Assembly (NCBI GenBank): GCA_041581635.1
Contig: JBFICW010000037.1
Location: 1-21,110, forward strand
Direction: 5' to 3'
Source of the DNA: Porticoccus sp041581635
GTDB taxonomy: Bacteria > Pseudomonadota > Gammaproteobacteria > Pseudomonadales > Porticoccaceae
DNA length: 21,110 nt
The notes under the pieces were generated by a model that was not told where the DNA came from, ran no database searches, and was given only the letters and a program-made list of their open reading frames with translations. The position numbers were made by a program, and so were the translations under genes. Shown here one piece after another: positions 1-7,853 of this stretch. Each line of letters begins with the position of its first letter. Positions within the stretch are counted from its first letter, which is position 1.

Positions 1-441
1 AACGATAGCAACAACGATGCAGATGGGACTAATCAATGTAGTGCCGCGGATCTTGCTAACGGCTGGAAACTCGATCTTGGTGAGACCGGTGAAAAGAACC
101 TGTCTATTCCATTAATATCTGGCAACAATGTGAACTTTACGACTTATCTTCCTGAGGGTGGTCAGGACGAAGGTGCGTGCGCTCCCAATCTTGGTATCAG
201 TCGACTATATCAGGTGGCTATTCGAGATGGTTCCCCAGACATACATCTGCATTCCCACGTAGAGGGCGACACCTTATCCGCTTCTGACAGATATCTAGAC
301 TTGGCATCGGGTATTGATGGTGGTGTTACTGCTATTTCTCCTAACACCGGCTTGGCTGGAAGCCAGCAGGTCAAATTGGGAGACCAAAGGCCTAATACTT
401 ACTTCTGGCGAGAAATCAATGTTGATGTGTTGGACAAATAA
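1..441 (+). CDS. pilY1: PilY1-type type IV pilus assembly/adhesin protein, C-terminal end (partial)
   Basis: The frame is open from base 1, so this is the last 146 codons of a longer gene that begins before the window. PilY1 proteins are large secreted or pilus-associated factors that promote pilus assembly, adhesion and surface sensing; most carry a C-terminal beta-propeller. The visible part reads GWKLDLGETGEKNLSIPL, followed by an NFTTYLP strand, a conserved CAP segment and a GISRLYQVAIRDG strand. This is the usual pattern of the PilY1 C-terminal domain: a Gly-Trp strand, a 'GEK' turn, an FTT strand, a Cys, then 'LY.ld...G'. It ends shortly after a YFWREI motif, also typical. An internal ATG at 130 is not a start. 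A pilin gene follows about 20 bp downstream, as in the Pseudomonas pilY1-pilE region. The N-terminal part, including any von Willebrand A domain, cannot be judged. Confidence 0.82.
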   Translation, partial: NDSNNDADGTNQCSAADLANGWKLDLGETGEKNLSIPLISGNNVNFTTYLPEGGQDEGACAPNLGISRLYQVAIRDGSPDIHLHSHVEGDTLSASDRYLDLASGIDGGVTAISPNTGLAGSQQVKLGDQRPNTYFWREINVDVLDK

Positions 442-460
442 TAGTTAGGTGACGAGAGTG

Positions 461-919
461 ATGATCAAGATGACCCAAAAAAATAAGGGCTTTACATTAA
501 TTGAAGTAATGATTGTCGTTGCTATTCTTGCAATTATTGTGGCTCTTGCGCTGCCTAATTATCGGGAATATATCCTTCGTGCTAACAGAGCGGTGGGTAA
601 AAGTGCATTGTTAGAAGCGGCGTCGCGTCAGGAACAATATTTCCTGAATAATCGTTCCTATACCCACCAGTTGACAGACTTAGGTTATTCGGCAAATTAT
701 TATGTTGATAGTGAGGGGCAGCCTCTCTCAGCTGGCGCTGGCAGTATCTATCAAATTACTATTACTGAGCCTTCATCTAATACGGGTGAGACTGCCTATA
801 CGCTATCAGCTATTCCTCAGGGTGGGCAGGCTGACGATACTAAGTGTGGCTCGTTGGGGATTGATGAGCAGGCTGATAAAACTGTAACAGGTACAAAGAC
901 TGATACCTATTGTTGGTAG
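461..919 (+). CDS. pilE: Type IV pilin-like protein, PilE family (minor pilin)
   Basis: A 152-residue prepilin. The short basic leader MIKMTQKNKG is followed by FTLIEVM, the type IV pilin cleavage site (Gly10/Phe11, Glu at mature position 5), and a hydrophobic helix to about residue 33. PilD-type prepilin peptidase would cut and methylate it, and it would sit in the pilus or at its tip. The C-terminal half has two cysteines (Cys129 and Cys151) that would form the pilin D-loop. The layout, with CGSLGID and a terminal CW, is that of Pseudomonas PilE-type minor pilins rather than the major pilin PilA. I chose ATG 461 because AGGTGA at 446-451 lies about 9 nt upstream and gives a normal ten-residue leader; GTG 449 and ATG 470 are alternatives. 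It follows pilY1 closely, so co-transcription is likely. It converges with pilR, with only 8 bp between stop codons. Confidence 0.87.
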   Translation: MIKMTQKNKGFTLIEVMIVVAILAIIVALALPNYREYILRANRAVGKSALLEAASRQEQYFLNNRSYTHQLTDLGYSANYYVDSEGQPLSAGAGSIYQITITEPSSNTGETAYTLSAIPQGGQADDTKCGSLGIDEQADKTVTGTKTDTYCW

Positions 920-927
920 GGGTAGGT

Positions 928-2286
928 TTACTCAATATCAAACTTCTTCAATTTATGCCGTATCTGCCGAAAGCTGATCCCCAGCTCTTTGGCAGTAGCG
1001 GTTTTGTTCCAGCGATTTCTCTCCAGCGCACCCACTAATATGTCTTTCTCAATATTGGCGAGATAGTCATCGATAGAGTCGAAGTCTCCACTAGCTTGAT
1101 GCCTACTTTCAGCTTGTTGATGAAGTTGTTCTATGGTGGGAGCTTGGGTGTGAAGGCTAAGGTCTTCTGATTCAATCTTACCGTTATCACAGAGCGTAAA
1201 GGCCCTTTCTAGGGTATTTTCCAATTCACGGATATTGTCGGGAAAACTATGCTGAAGCAGGGCTTGAATGGCATCTTCGGTAAGGTTCGGTATTGGGATG
1301 CCTGAATTTTTAGCAAAGCGCCCCAGAAATGCTTCAGCGAGTTGTGGAATATCTTCTCTGCGGTCACGCAAGCTGGGTACTGGCAGCTCGATTACATTGA
1401 TACGATAAAATAAATCCTGACGAAACTGATTTGTTTCAACCGCTTTTGCCAAGTCTTTGTGAGTGGCGCTGAGAATCCGAACATCCACGGGTATCTCTTC
1501 CTCGGCGCCTACAGGACGCACGCTTTTTTCCTGAATGGCCCGGAGGAGCTTAACCTGCATGTCGATGGGTAAGTCTGCAACTTCATCGAGTAACAGGGTC
1601 CCGCCATTGGCTGCTTGAAACAGTCCTTGTTTATCCTGATGTGCACCGGTAAAGCTTCCCTTTTTATGGCCAAAAAATTCACTTTCCATGAGTTCGGATG
1701 GAATTGCACCACAGTTGACCGGAATGAATGGGCCGTTGGCTCGAGGACCAAGAGCGTGAATGGCGCGGGCGACGAGTTCTTTACCGCTGCCAGATTCACC
1801 GCTGATAAAAATAGGCGCTTGGCTGCGGGCTACTCGCCTGATTTGTTGTTCTAAAGCTTTCATGGCATGCGAGTTGCCAATCAAGGGGGTAGATGTAGGC
1901 TTGTTCTCTATTTCTTTTTGATCCAGCTTGAGTGCGGATTTAACAATATTACGTAGACGTATCAGTTCTAGGGGTTTGGAAATAAAATCAAAGGCTCCCT
2001 TTTTTAGGGCCTCTACTGCGACGGCCATATTTCCATAGGCCGAGATCATGGCAATTGGTAGGTGTGGGTGGCTGGCTTGCACGTAATCAACCAGCTCCAA
2101 TCCATCACCGTCTGGCATCTTCATATCGGTCAGACAAAGATCGAATTCTTCACAGTCGAGCAGCTTTCGGGCTTTAGTAAGCTTGGCGGCAGTGATAACT
2201 TCGAGTCCCATTTGCTCCAGAGTGATGGATAGGAGTTCTCGAATATCGGGTTCATCGTCCACAACCAGTACACGTTTTTTTATCAT
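928..2286 (-). CDS. pilR: Type IV fimbriae two-component response regulator PilR (NtrC family)
   Basis: A 452-residue sigma-54-dependent activator. The N-terminal receiver domain (about 1-120) has the acidic pair Asp10/Asp11, phospho-acceptor Asp54 (LTDMKMP) and Lys104. The central AAA+ domain (about 134-370) has Walker A GESGSGKE at 163-170, the sigma-54 contact loop GSFTGA at 210-215 and Walker B LLLDEV at 231-236. The C-terminal Fis-type helix-turn-helix reads WNKTATAKELGISFRQIRHKL. The family is activated by PilS phosphorylation and drives pilin gene transcription with sigma-54 in Pseudomonas; that role here is inferred. GSFTGA in place of the textbook GAFTGA is usual for PilR. The start ATG overlaps the pilS stop by 4 bp (ATGA), so the two are translationally coupled. 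No terminator fits in the 8 bp before the convergent pilin gene. Confidence 0.95.
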   Translation of the reverse strand: MIKKRVLVVDDEPDIRELLSITLEQMGLEVITAAKLTKARKLLDCEEFDLCLTDMKMPDGDGLELVDYVQASHPHLPIAMISAYGNMAVAVEALKKGAFDFISKPLELIRLRNIVKSALKLDQKEIENKPTSTPLIGNSHAMKALEQQIRRVARSQAPIFISGESGSGKELVARAIHALGPRANGPFIPVNCGAIPSELMESEFFGHKKGSFTGAHQDKQGLFQAANGGTLLLDEVADLPIDMQVKLLRAIQEKSVRPVGAEEEIPVDVRILSATHKDLAKAVETNQFRQDLFYRINVIELPVPSLRDRREDIPQLAEAFLGRFAKNSGIPIPNLTEDAIQALLQHSFPDNIRELENTLERAFTLCDNGKIESEDLSLHTQAPTIEQLHQQAESRHQASGDFDSIDDYLANIEKDILVGALERNRWNKTATAKELGISFRQIRHKLKKFDIE

Positions 2287-3911
2287 TTTTGAGGCCTTGG
2301 CAATAATCGGTCCGTATGAGAAAAGCCGATACGGAAACGACTATTTTCGGATGTATCACTAAAATAATTAAGAGAGGCATAGTTTACCTTACAGAGCTCT
2401 TGAGCCAAGTAAAGTCCCAAGCCAGAACCCTCGTGAGAGGTCGTGAAAAAGGGTTCGAAGATGTGTTCTTGGTCATTTTTAGAAATCCCCGGCCCTTTAT
2501 CATAAATGTCCAGAAAGGGCAGATGTGAAGTGGGGTCGGTTGAAATAACCAGTTTGATCCATTTCTGGTTAGTCGATTGTTCGCTGAATCGTATTCCGTT
2601 ATCTGCGAGGTTGGTCAGGATTTGCGTTAGGTGGCTGGGATCAAAAAATATCTGGGTATCCGGCCCATTGCTATCAATTTCCATGACGGTCATTGGCTGT
2701 TGATAACCGAGATATTCAATGCGAAATTTCTTTAACCATTGACGTAGCCAGAGTTTTTGGAATTTGGGCGTTTTTTGCCGGGATAGCTGTAGAACATTGT
2801 CGACAATTTGGTTCACCCTTATGCAATTGCGGTTAATCATATCGAGCAATTTGGTTTGAGCCTCGCTATAAGGTTGTTCGGATAATAGTTGCGATGCATG
2901 ACTTATCGCTCCTAGTGGATTGCGAATCTCATGGGCAATACTGCCGGTGAGTCTTCCGAGAGAGGATAATTTTAGCTGTTGGGCATGCTGGGCCAGGGTC
3001 CGAGTATCTTCTAAAAAGATTAATGTTTGTTTGGCTGTGCCCTGATGTAGAGCGGTAAAATTGGCCTGTAGCTCTTGTGAGGTAGAATTAGCTTTGAATG
3101 CTGGCGTTCTTAGCCAGGGGTAGGTGCGCCAGCGTTCGAGTTGTTTAAACAGCGGGGGGATAAGCCTAACTGTTTGATTAACCCCAAGAGGTTTTCCCGG
3201 TTGCTGACCACCTAAAAGTTGTACAGCAGAACCATTAATTAACTGAATGTTGTCGTTGTTGTCTACAACGATAATGCCGGTGTGCATTCGCTTAACGATT
3301 GACTCATTCAGTTTTTGGAGCTGGGCACTTTCAAGTGCTTTTTTGGAGGCAATCGTTTGAGCAACGCGAATTCTCTGCGTTAATATTTGAAACACAAGGG
3401 CTGTGATAAATAACAGAATACCCAGTATCCCGGCAGGGAATATGCTCTCCTTATTTTCACCCAGTAGCAGAGTTGTCGTTAAGGTTTCTGTCATGACAAA
3501 GATACTGGCGGTGGCTGCCAGCAATAGGGCCAGCCGCCCGGCCACCAGAATACTTCCCGCTGCGACAATGGCCAGCATCAGAAAACCGAGGCCACTTTCG
3601 AGCCCTCCGCTAGCGTGCATCATTAGCGTGACGGCCACCATGTCGGTCAGCAGCATAAAGAAGAGTAATTGTATGCTTGGCCCAGAGGGATTGAAACGGA
3701 AGTAGATCAGCGTGAGGAGACAAAGCGACGTATATGCGCTGGCTGTACCCAGAAAGAGTTCGGGTTCTACGCTGCCCAGAATTTTGAAGGCGACACCCGT
3801 TAGGTACATTACCAGTAATATAGCGGACAGAGTGGTCCGATAATAAGCGTAAACCTTCAGCAGTGTGTCGGGTGCAGAGCTTGTTATATCCTGATCAGCT
3901 TGCAGTAGCAT
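2283..3911 (-). CDS. pilS: Sensor histidine kinase PilS
   Basis: A 542-residue membrane sensor kinase. About six hydrophobic segments fill residues 25-190, matching the polytopic N-terminus of PilS, which in Pseudomonas interacts with the pilin PilA in the inner membrane. A degenerate PAS region follows at about 200-300 (GIIVVDNNDNIQLINGSAVQLL). The HisKA domain carries phospho-acceptor His327 in IAHEIRNPLG. The ATPase domain has an N-box around Asn438 (NLADNGIRFS), a G1 box DKGPGIS and a G2 box GSGLGLYLA. The start is supported by AAAGGG five bases before the ATG. It is the first gene of a pilS-pilR pair, transcribed away from nadE, from which it is separated by about 140 bp. All catalytic boxes look intact. 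The order relative to pilY1-pilE is inverted compared with Pseudomonas, where pilSR and the minor pilin genes run the same way. Confidence 0.93.
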   Translation of the reverse strand: MLLQADQDITSSAPDTLLKVYAYYRTTLSAILLVMYLTGVAFKILGSVEPELFLGTASAYTSLCLLTLIYFRFNPSGPSIQLLFFMLLTDMVAVTLMMHASGGLESGLGFLMLAIVAAGSILVAGRLALLLAATASIFVMTETLTTTLLLGENKESIFPAGILGILLFITALVFQILTQRIRVAQTIASKKALESAQLQKLNESIVKRMHTGIIVVDNNDNIQLINGSAVQLLGGQQPGKPLGVNQTVRLIPPLFKQLERWRTYPWLRTPAFKANSTSQELQANFTALHQGTAKQTLIFLEDTRTLAQHAQQLKLSSLGRLTGSIAHEIRNPLGAISHASQLLSEQPYSEAQTKLLDMINRNCIRVNQIVDNVLQLSRQKTPKFQKLWLRQWLKKFRIEYLGYQQPMTVMEIDSNGPDTQIFFDPSHLTQILTNLADNGIRFSEQSTNQKWIKLVISTDPTSHLPFLDIYDKGPGISKNDQEHIFEPFFTTSHEGSGLGLYLAQELCKVNYASLNYFSDTSENSRFRIGFSHTDRLLPRPQK

Positions 3912-4050
3912 GACTGCCCTTTAGTTTCTGTTCTTAAGAGATTCTATCTGAAAAGTACTTTATATTTCATGCGATAAAGTCGCAGTTGAGAATTGTTCCA
4001 GTAAGTGATGAATGGCTACCCATCCGAGATGCTCTTAGGGGAAAAATGAT

Positions 4051-4884
4051 TTAATCGTACAGGGTCGGGATAGGTTGTCGCTTGTGTTGGGTTTTTTTGT
4101 AGATACTAACGATACGGTTTGTTACTTCTTCACTCACGGGGTTACCTTCTAAAAAATCATCAAGCTCGTCGTAGGTGACACCGAGAGCATGCTCATCGGC
4201 TTTCTGAGGGGACAGGCACTCTAGATCTGCAGTCGGTGTTTTTTCAACGAGAGGCTTGGGTGCCCCCAGAAATTCAGCGACTTGTCGAACCTGGCGTTTA
4301 CTTAGGCCAAACAGTGGGGCTAAATCACAGGCACCGTCCCCCCATTTGGTAAAAAATCCGGTGATATTTTCCGCAGAATGATCCGTCCCAATGACCAGTC
4401 CACCTAAGATGCCCGCTAGCTCATATTGAGCGGCCATCCGGGCGCGAGCCTTGGTATTACCTTTGGTGAAATCAATAATGGAGTTCGATGTTGGCAGTAG
4501 ATTGGTGTTGATTAATGCACTTAGCGCTTCTTCGTGGATGCCATCGGCTCCCAGTTTTACATTAACCACAAGGCTTTCTGATGGCTGGATAAACTGTAGT
4601 GCGAGCTGGGCATCGTGTTCATCGGCTTGAATGCCATAAGGTAGTCTTACGGCAATAAAACGGTAAACAGGGTCAGAGTGTTTTTCATTGAGATCATCTA
4701 CGGCGAGTTGAGCCAATCTACCGCAAGTGGTGGAATCTATACCGCCGCTGATGCCGAGAACCAGGGTTTTGATATTTGATTGAATCAGTTTTGACTGAAT
4801 AAACTTTATCCGGCGGTCCACTTCAAATACGGGATCAATTTTAGGCAGGACTTTCATTTCAGAACGAATTTCATTGATATCCAT
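4051..4884 (-). CDS. nadE: Ammonia-dependent NAD(+) synthetase
   Basis: A 277-residue protein, close to the 275 residues of E. coli NadE. It catalyses the last step of NAD synthesis: ATP-dependent amidation of nicotinate adenine dinucleotide with ammonia. The adenylation P-loop GISGGIDST lies at about residues 44-52. Downstream are further family signatures: RARMAAQYELAG, GTDHSAENITGFFTKWGDGACDLAPL, and a C-terminal KTPTADLE...DE segment. There is no glutaminase (nitrilase) domain, so it depends on free ammonia or another donor. The ATG at 4884 has GGAG upstream, spaced about 11 bases. It lies downstream of bamD on the same strand, but a strong terminator separates them, so it should have its own promoter in 4885-4960. 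Nothing odd in the sequence. Confidence 0.95.
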   Translation of the reverse strand: MDINEIRSEMKVLPKIDPVFEVDRRIKFIQSKLIQSNIKTLVLGISGGIDSTTCGRLAQLAVDDLNEKHSDPVYRFIAVRLPYGIQADEHDAQLALQFIQPSESLVVNVKLGADGIHEEALSALINTNLLPTSNSIIDFTKGNTKARARMAAQYELAGILGGLVIGTDHSAENITGFFTKWGDGACDLAPLFGLSKRQVRQVAEFLGAPKPLVEKTPTADLECLSPQKADEHALGVTYDELDDFLEGNPVSEEVTNRIVSIYKKTQHKRQPIPTLYD

Positions 4885-4960
4885 AATGTCGTTTTCTCCA
4901 AATATGGTTAACAGCTAGGTTCTGGGAATCAAATGCTCGGTTAAGTTGTGTTGCTGAATC

Positions 4961-4986
4961 AAAAAAGGAGCGTGCGCTCCTTTTTT
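4961..4986 (-). terminator. Intrinsic terminator after bamD (bidirectional symmetry)
   Basis: Six A's, GGAGCG, TG, CGCTCC, six T's form a compact GC stem flanked by A and T runs. In the bamD direction the transcript ends in a U-tract about 14-40 nt after the stop codon. The symmetry would let it work on the other strand too, but no gene arrives from that side. Confidence 0.9.
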
Positions 4987-4999
4987 GGTTTGATAGTTT

Positions 5000-5971
5000 T
5001 TAATCCAGTAGACCAAAAGTAAGCCAGCTCGACCAGGATCTTTTGTCAAGAGCCGGTTCATCATTTGTTCTGCGGTAGCGTTCATTAAAAATATGGCGGG
5101 AGTCGAACTCAATAGCTTCCGGCTTATCGTAGAGACCGGCGCTCATTTGGTTTAACCAGCTACGTTTTAGTTCCCCCGTAGCTTCTTTGTATCGGAAATT
5201 GCCAGCTTCATCTAACGCCGGGTGCTGTGGATAATTATCTGCCAGTAGTTTGGCGGCATCGTCGGCTAATTCTTGCATCTGCATAAGGTAATAGGCCTGA
5301 GCCATAACGGCTAACCCATCTGGGACTGACGGTGTCTTCTGGAAGTTCTCAACGACATATCGGCCGCGGTTGGCGGCAGCGAGATAAGCCTCTCGAAGGA
5401 AATAATAATTTGCTGCATGGATTTCGTGGCGAGCAAGAATGTTACGCAGGTAAACAATTCGTTTTCGGGCGTCGGAGGCATAAGGGCTTTCGGGGAATCT
5501 ATTCAGGAGTTCGTTAAACGTAGCAACGGAGTTACGAGCTGAACCCGGGTCTCGCTTCGTTTCGTCCGTAGGTAGTAGCTGTTCAAAAAATCCCTTTCCT
5601 TGGGTAAAGGACGATAACCCTTTCAAATAGTATGCGTAATCTACATTGGGGTGCTGTGGGTGCAGCCGAATAAAGCGATCGGCAGCGGCAATGGCTGCTT
5701 CGTGTTCGCCGGATCGGTAACGGGCATAGATCAGTTCAAGCTGAGCCTGTTCAGCATAGTCGCCAAAGGGATATTGTGCTTCAAGTGCCTCAAGGTTGTT
5801 GACGGCTGTTTGCCAAAACCCACCACTTAAATCTTTCTGAATGGCATCGTAGAAGTTCTTCTCGGTAAAACTGGATGTGTCAGGGCCTTCGGCGGTATCT
5901 GAACTTCCCAGCCATGAGCAGCCGGTAACCATTAATAGTGAGGATAACAGTAGAGGGGTCAGAAATCGCAT
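5000..5971 (-). CDS. bamD: Outer membrane protein assembly lipoprotein BamD (ComL)
   Basis: A 323-residue lipoprotein of the BAM complex, which inserts beta-barrel proteins into the outer membrane. The start at 5971 gives a clean lipoprotein signal peptide, MRFLTPLLLSSLLMVTGC, with the lipidated Cys at residue 18. A longer reading from GTG 6025 would place 18 polar residues in front of the signal, so I reject it. Tetratricopeptide-like repeats follow, including the family segments QLELIYARYRSGEHEAAIAAADRFIRLHPQHPNVDYAYYLKGL and a later SPYASDARKRIVYLRN. E. coli BamD is 245 residues; this one has a C-terminal extension of the kind seen in Pseudomonas ComL. It is divergent from rluD, as in E. 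coli, and has its own downstream terminator. The AGGA before the start is rather far (about 13 bases). Confidence 0.94.
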   Translation of the reverse strand: MRFLTPLLLSSLLMVTGCSWLGSSDTAEGPDTSSFTEKNFYDAIQKDLSGGFWQTAVNNLEALEAQYPFGDYAEQAQLELIYARYRSGEHEAAIAAADRFIRLHPQHPNVDYAYYLKGLSSFTQGKGFFEQLLPTDETKRDPGSARNSVATFNELLNRFPESPYASDARKRIVYLRNILARHEIHAANYYFLREAYLAAANRGRYVVENFQKTPSVPDGLAVMAQAYYLMQMQELADDAAKLLADNYPQHPALDEAGNFRYKEATGELKRSWLNQMSAGLYDKPEAIEFDSRHIFNERYRRTNDEPALDKRSWSSWLTFGLLD

Positions 5972-6079
5972 GGTGGTAGTTAAATCCTGATGAGTAAGGG
6001 GTAAAGTGTTCTTGTTAGCTGGCACAATGCCTGTAAGATTGGCTATTTAACCACAGGCCAGACGGGAAGCAAAACATCG

Positions 6080-7039
6080 ATGACTGATCCAATAAAATTG
6101 GAAGCGGAAGTACCATCAGAGAGGGCCGGGAGCCGTCTTGATCAGGTTGCAGCGGAGCTATTTAATGATTTTTCTCGCTCCAGATTGCAGCAGTGGATTA
6201 AGGAGGGTGATTTGTTAGTTGATGGTCAATTATCCCGTTCAAAGGATAAGCTGCTAGGCGGGGAGATATTAACAGTCAATGTTGATCTGGAACCTGAGGG
6301 AGAATGGGAGCCAGAACCCATTGAGCTCGATATTACCTATGAGGATGAACATCTCCTGGTCATTAACAAACCAGACCGATTGGTTGTTCATCCCGCAGCA
6401 GGAAATTACACGGGCACATTGCTCAACGGTTTAATTCACCACGTTCCCGATAATGAAAATCTTCCTCGAGCCGGCATTGTGCATCGTTTAGATAAGGATA
6501 CAACCGGTTTGATGGTTGTGGCTAAATCTCTGGCAGCCCATCACTCCTTGGTTCGGCAGTTGCAAGAAAGAACCGTGAGCAGGGAGTATCAGGCTGTGGT
6601 TCAAGGCGTGATGACGGGTGGTGGGACCGTGGATAAACCCATGGGGCGTCACCCGCAGGCTCGAACAAAAATGGCCGTTGTGACATTTGGTGGAAAGGAC
6701 GCCATAACCCACTATCGAATCATTAAACGCTTTGTTAACCATACCCATATAAGGGTAAAGCTGGAGACAGGGCGAACCCACCAAATACGCGTACATATGT
6801 CCCACATTGGTTACCCTTTGGTGGGGGATGCCGTTTATGGCGGGCGCCTTAGACTGCCAAAAGGGGCTACGCCAGAATTGCACGATACCCTCCGCCATTT
6901 TAAGCGCCAGGCATTACACGCCGCTAAGTTGGGATTAATTCACCCGGAAACTGGTGAATATATGGAGTGGCAGGTTCCTCCTCCCGCTGACTTTGAAGCC
7001 CTGCTTACTGCGCTTGAAGCGGATGCACGAGCCGTATAA
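6080..7039 (+). CDS. rluD: 23S rRNA pseudouridine(1911/1915/1917) synthase
   Basis: A 319-residue RluA-family pseudouridine synthase. An N-terminal S4 RNA-binding domain (about 15-75, SRLDQVAAELFNDFSRSRLQQWI) is followed by the catalytic domain with HRLDKDTTG at 135-143. Asp138 is the expected nucleophile, matching Asp139 of E. coli RluD. Later motifs (LETGRTHQIRVH and GYPLVGDAVYGG) are also intact. RluD modifies three uridines in helix 69 of 23S rRNA, which matters for ribosome assembly and termination. The neighbourhood is the standard one: divergent from bamD, followed by pgeF with a one-base overlap (TAATG) and then clpB. GGGAAG lies about 11 bases before the ATG. The family members RluC and RluA differ in context, which makes RluD the best call. 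Confidence 0.95.
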   Translation: MTDPIKLEAEVPSERAGSRLDQVAAELFNDFSRSRLQQWIKEGDLLVDGQLSRSKDKLLGGEILTVNVDLEPEGEWEPEPIELDITYEDEHLLVINKPDRLVVHPAAGNYTGTLLNGLIHHVPDNENLPRAGIVHRLDKDTTGLMVVAKSLAAHHSLVRQLQERTVSREYQAVVQGVMTGGGTVDKPMGRHPQARTKMAVVTFGGKDAITHYRIIKRFVNHTHIRVKLETGRTHQIRVHMSHIGYPLVGDAVYGGRLRLPKGATPELHDTLRHFKRQALHAAKLGLIHPETGEYMEWQVPPPADFEALLTALEADARAV

Positions 7040-7782
7040 TGACCGTATTAATACCCGACTGGCCTGCGCCTGACAAGATTCATGCAGCGATAAGCTCTCG
7101 TAAAGGAGGGCGGTCGGTATCGCCGTGGGATGAACTAAATTTGGCCTTTCATGTGGGTGATGAAGCCAGTGTGGTAGCAAAAAACTGGCAAATATTATCG
7201 GAACAGTTGCGGTTATCTGTGCCACCTCAGTTGCTTCGGCAGGTACATGGTACCTCCATTGTTTTGGCCGATACCGATGGTGTGATTCGTACTGCCGACG
7301 GGTGTTATGCCAATCGAGCCGGCCCTGTATGCACAGTGATGACTGCAGACTGTTTGCCCCTGCTTATTTGTAATATGAAGGGTACTGAGGTGGCGGCTAT
7401 TCATGCGGGTTGGCGGGGGCTGGCATCCGGTATTATCGATCAGGCCATTAAGCAGTTTGCTGCTCATGCCTCTGAGCTTATGGTTTATCTGGGGCCGGCA
7501 ATTAGCCAGCCAAATTTTGAGGTGGGCTGTGACGTCGTTGATGCATTTCTAGCAAGTTGTCATCCGAGCATGCATCGTCAAATCAGAGACTGTTTCGTCA
7601 GAACTGATGATGTGCATTGGAAGGCAGACCTCTACAGACTTGCCAAAATAGCGTTGAATTCAGCGGGGGTCTCCCAAGTCTATGGTGGCGACTTTTGTAC
7701 CTATGACGATGCCGAACATTTTTATTCCTACCGACGAGACGGGCAGACAGGCAGAATGGCTAGCTTGATCTGGATCAGCTAA
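7039..7782 (+). CDS. pgeF: Peptidoglycan editing factor PgeF (YfiH, multicopper/laccase-domain family)
   Basis: A 247-residue DUF152/YfiH-family protein. Conserved metal-ligand positions are all present: His70 in RQVHGTS, Cys105 in TADCLPLL and His122 in IHAGWRGL, aligning with His71, Cys107 and His124 of E. coli YfiH. Members have been described as polyphenol oxidases, as purine nucleoside phosphorylases and, in E. coli, as an editing factor that removes wrongly incorporated amino acids from peptidoglycan precursors; which activity matters here is not visible. The ATG overlaps the rluD stop by one base, so the two are translationally coupled. C-terminal FCTYDDAEHFYSYRRDGQTGRMAS is a strong family signature. 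clpB follows 71 bp later behind its own promoter. Confidence 0.92.
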   Translation: MTVLIPDWPAPDKIHAAISSRKGGRSVSPWDELNLAFHVGDEASVVAKNWQILSEQLRLSVPPQLLRQVHGTSIVLADTDGVIRTADGCYANRAGPVCTVMTADCLPLLICNMKGTEVAAIHAGWRGLASGIIDQAIKQFAAHASELMVYLGPAISQPNFEVGCDVVDAFLASCHPSMHRQIRDCFVRTDDVHWKADLYRLAKIALNSAGVSQVYGGDFCTYDDAEHFYSYRRDGQTGRMASLIWIS

Positions 7783-7795
7783 AAATACGGCAGTC

Positions 7796-7822
7796 CTTGA
7801 AATATTCCCTCCAGCCCCAATT
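7796..7822 (+). promoter_or_regulatory. Sigma-32 (heat-shock) promoter of clpB
   Basis: CTTGAAA at 7796-7802 and CCCCAATT at 7815-7822 are near-perfect matches to the RpoH consensus (CTTGAAA ... CCCCATNT), with 13 bases between CTTGAA and CCCC. The pair sits in the short pgeF-clpB gap, and a start site near 7829 would leave a 5' leader of about 25 nt. Known biology agrees: clpB is a classic sigma-32 gene. Confidence 0.85.
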
Positions 7823-7853
7823 TGTTGTTTAACAAACAGAATTGAGGTCGACT

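Noticed and set aside
5972..6025. Longer BamD N-terminus starting at GTG 6025
   Set aside because: It would place 18 polar residues before a perfect lipoprotein signal peptide; ATG 5971 is the sensible start.
6029..6058. Inverted repeat GCCTGT-N18-ACAGGC in the bamD-rluD divergent region
   Set aside because: Arms of only 6 bp with a long spacer are expected by chance; no known operator matched.
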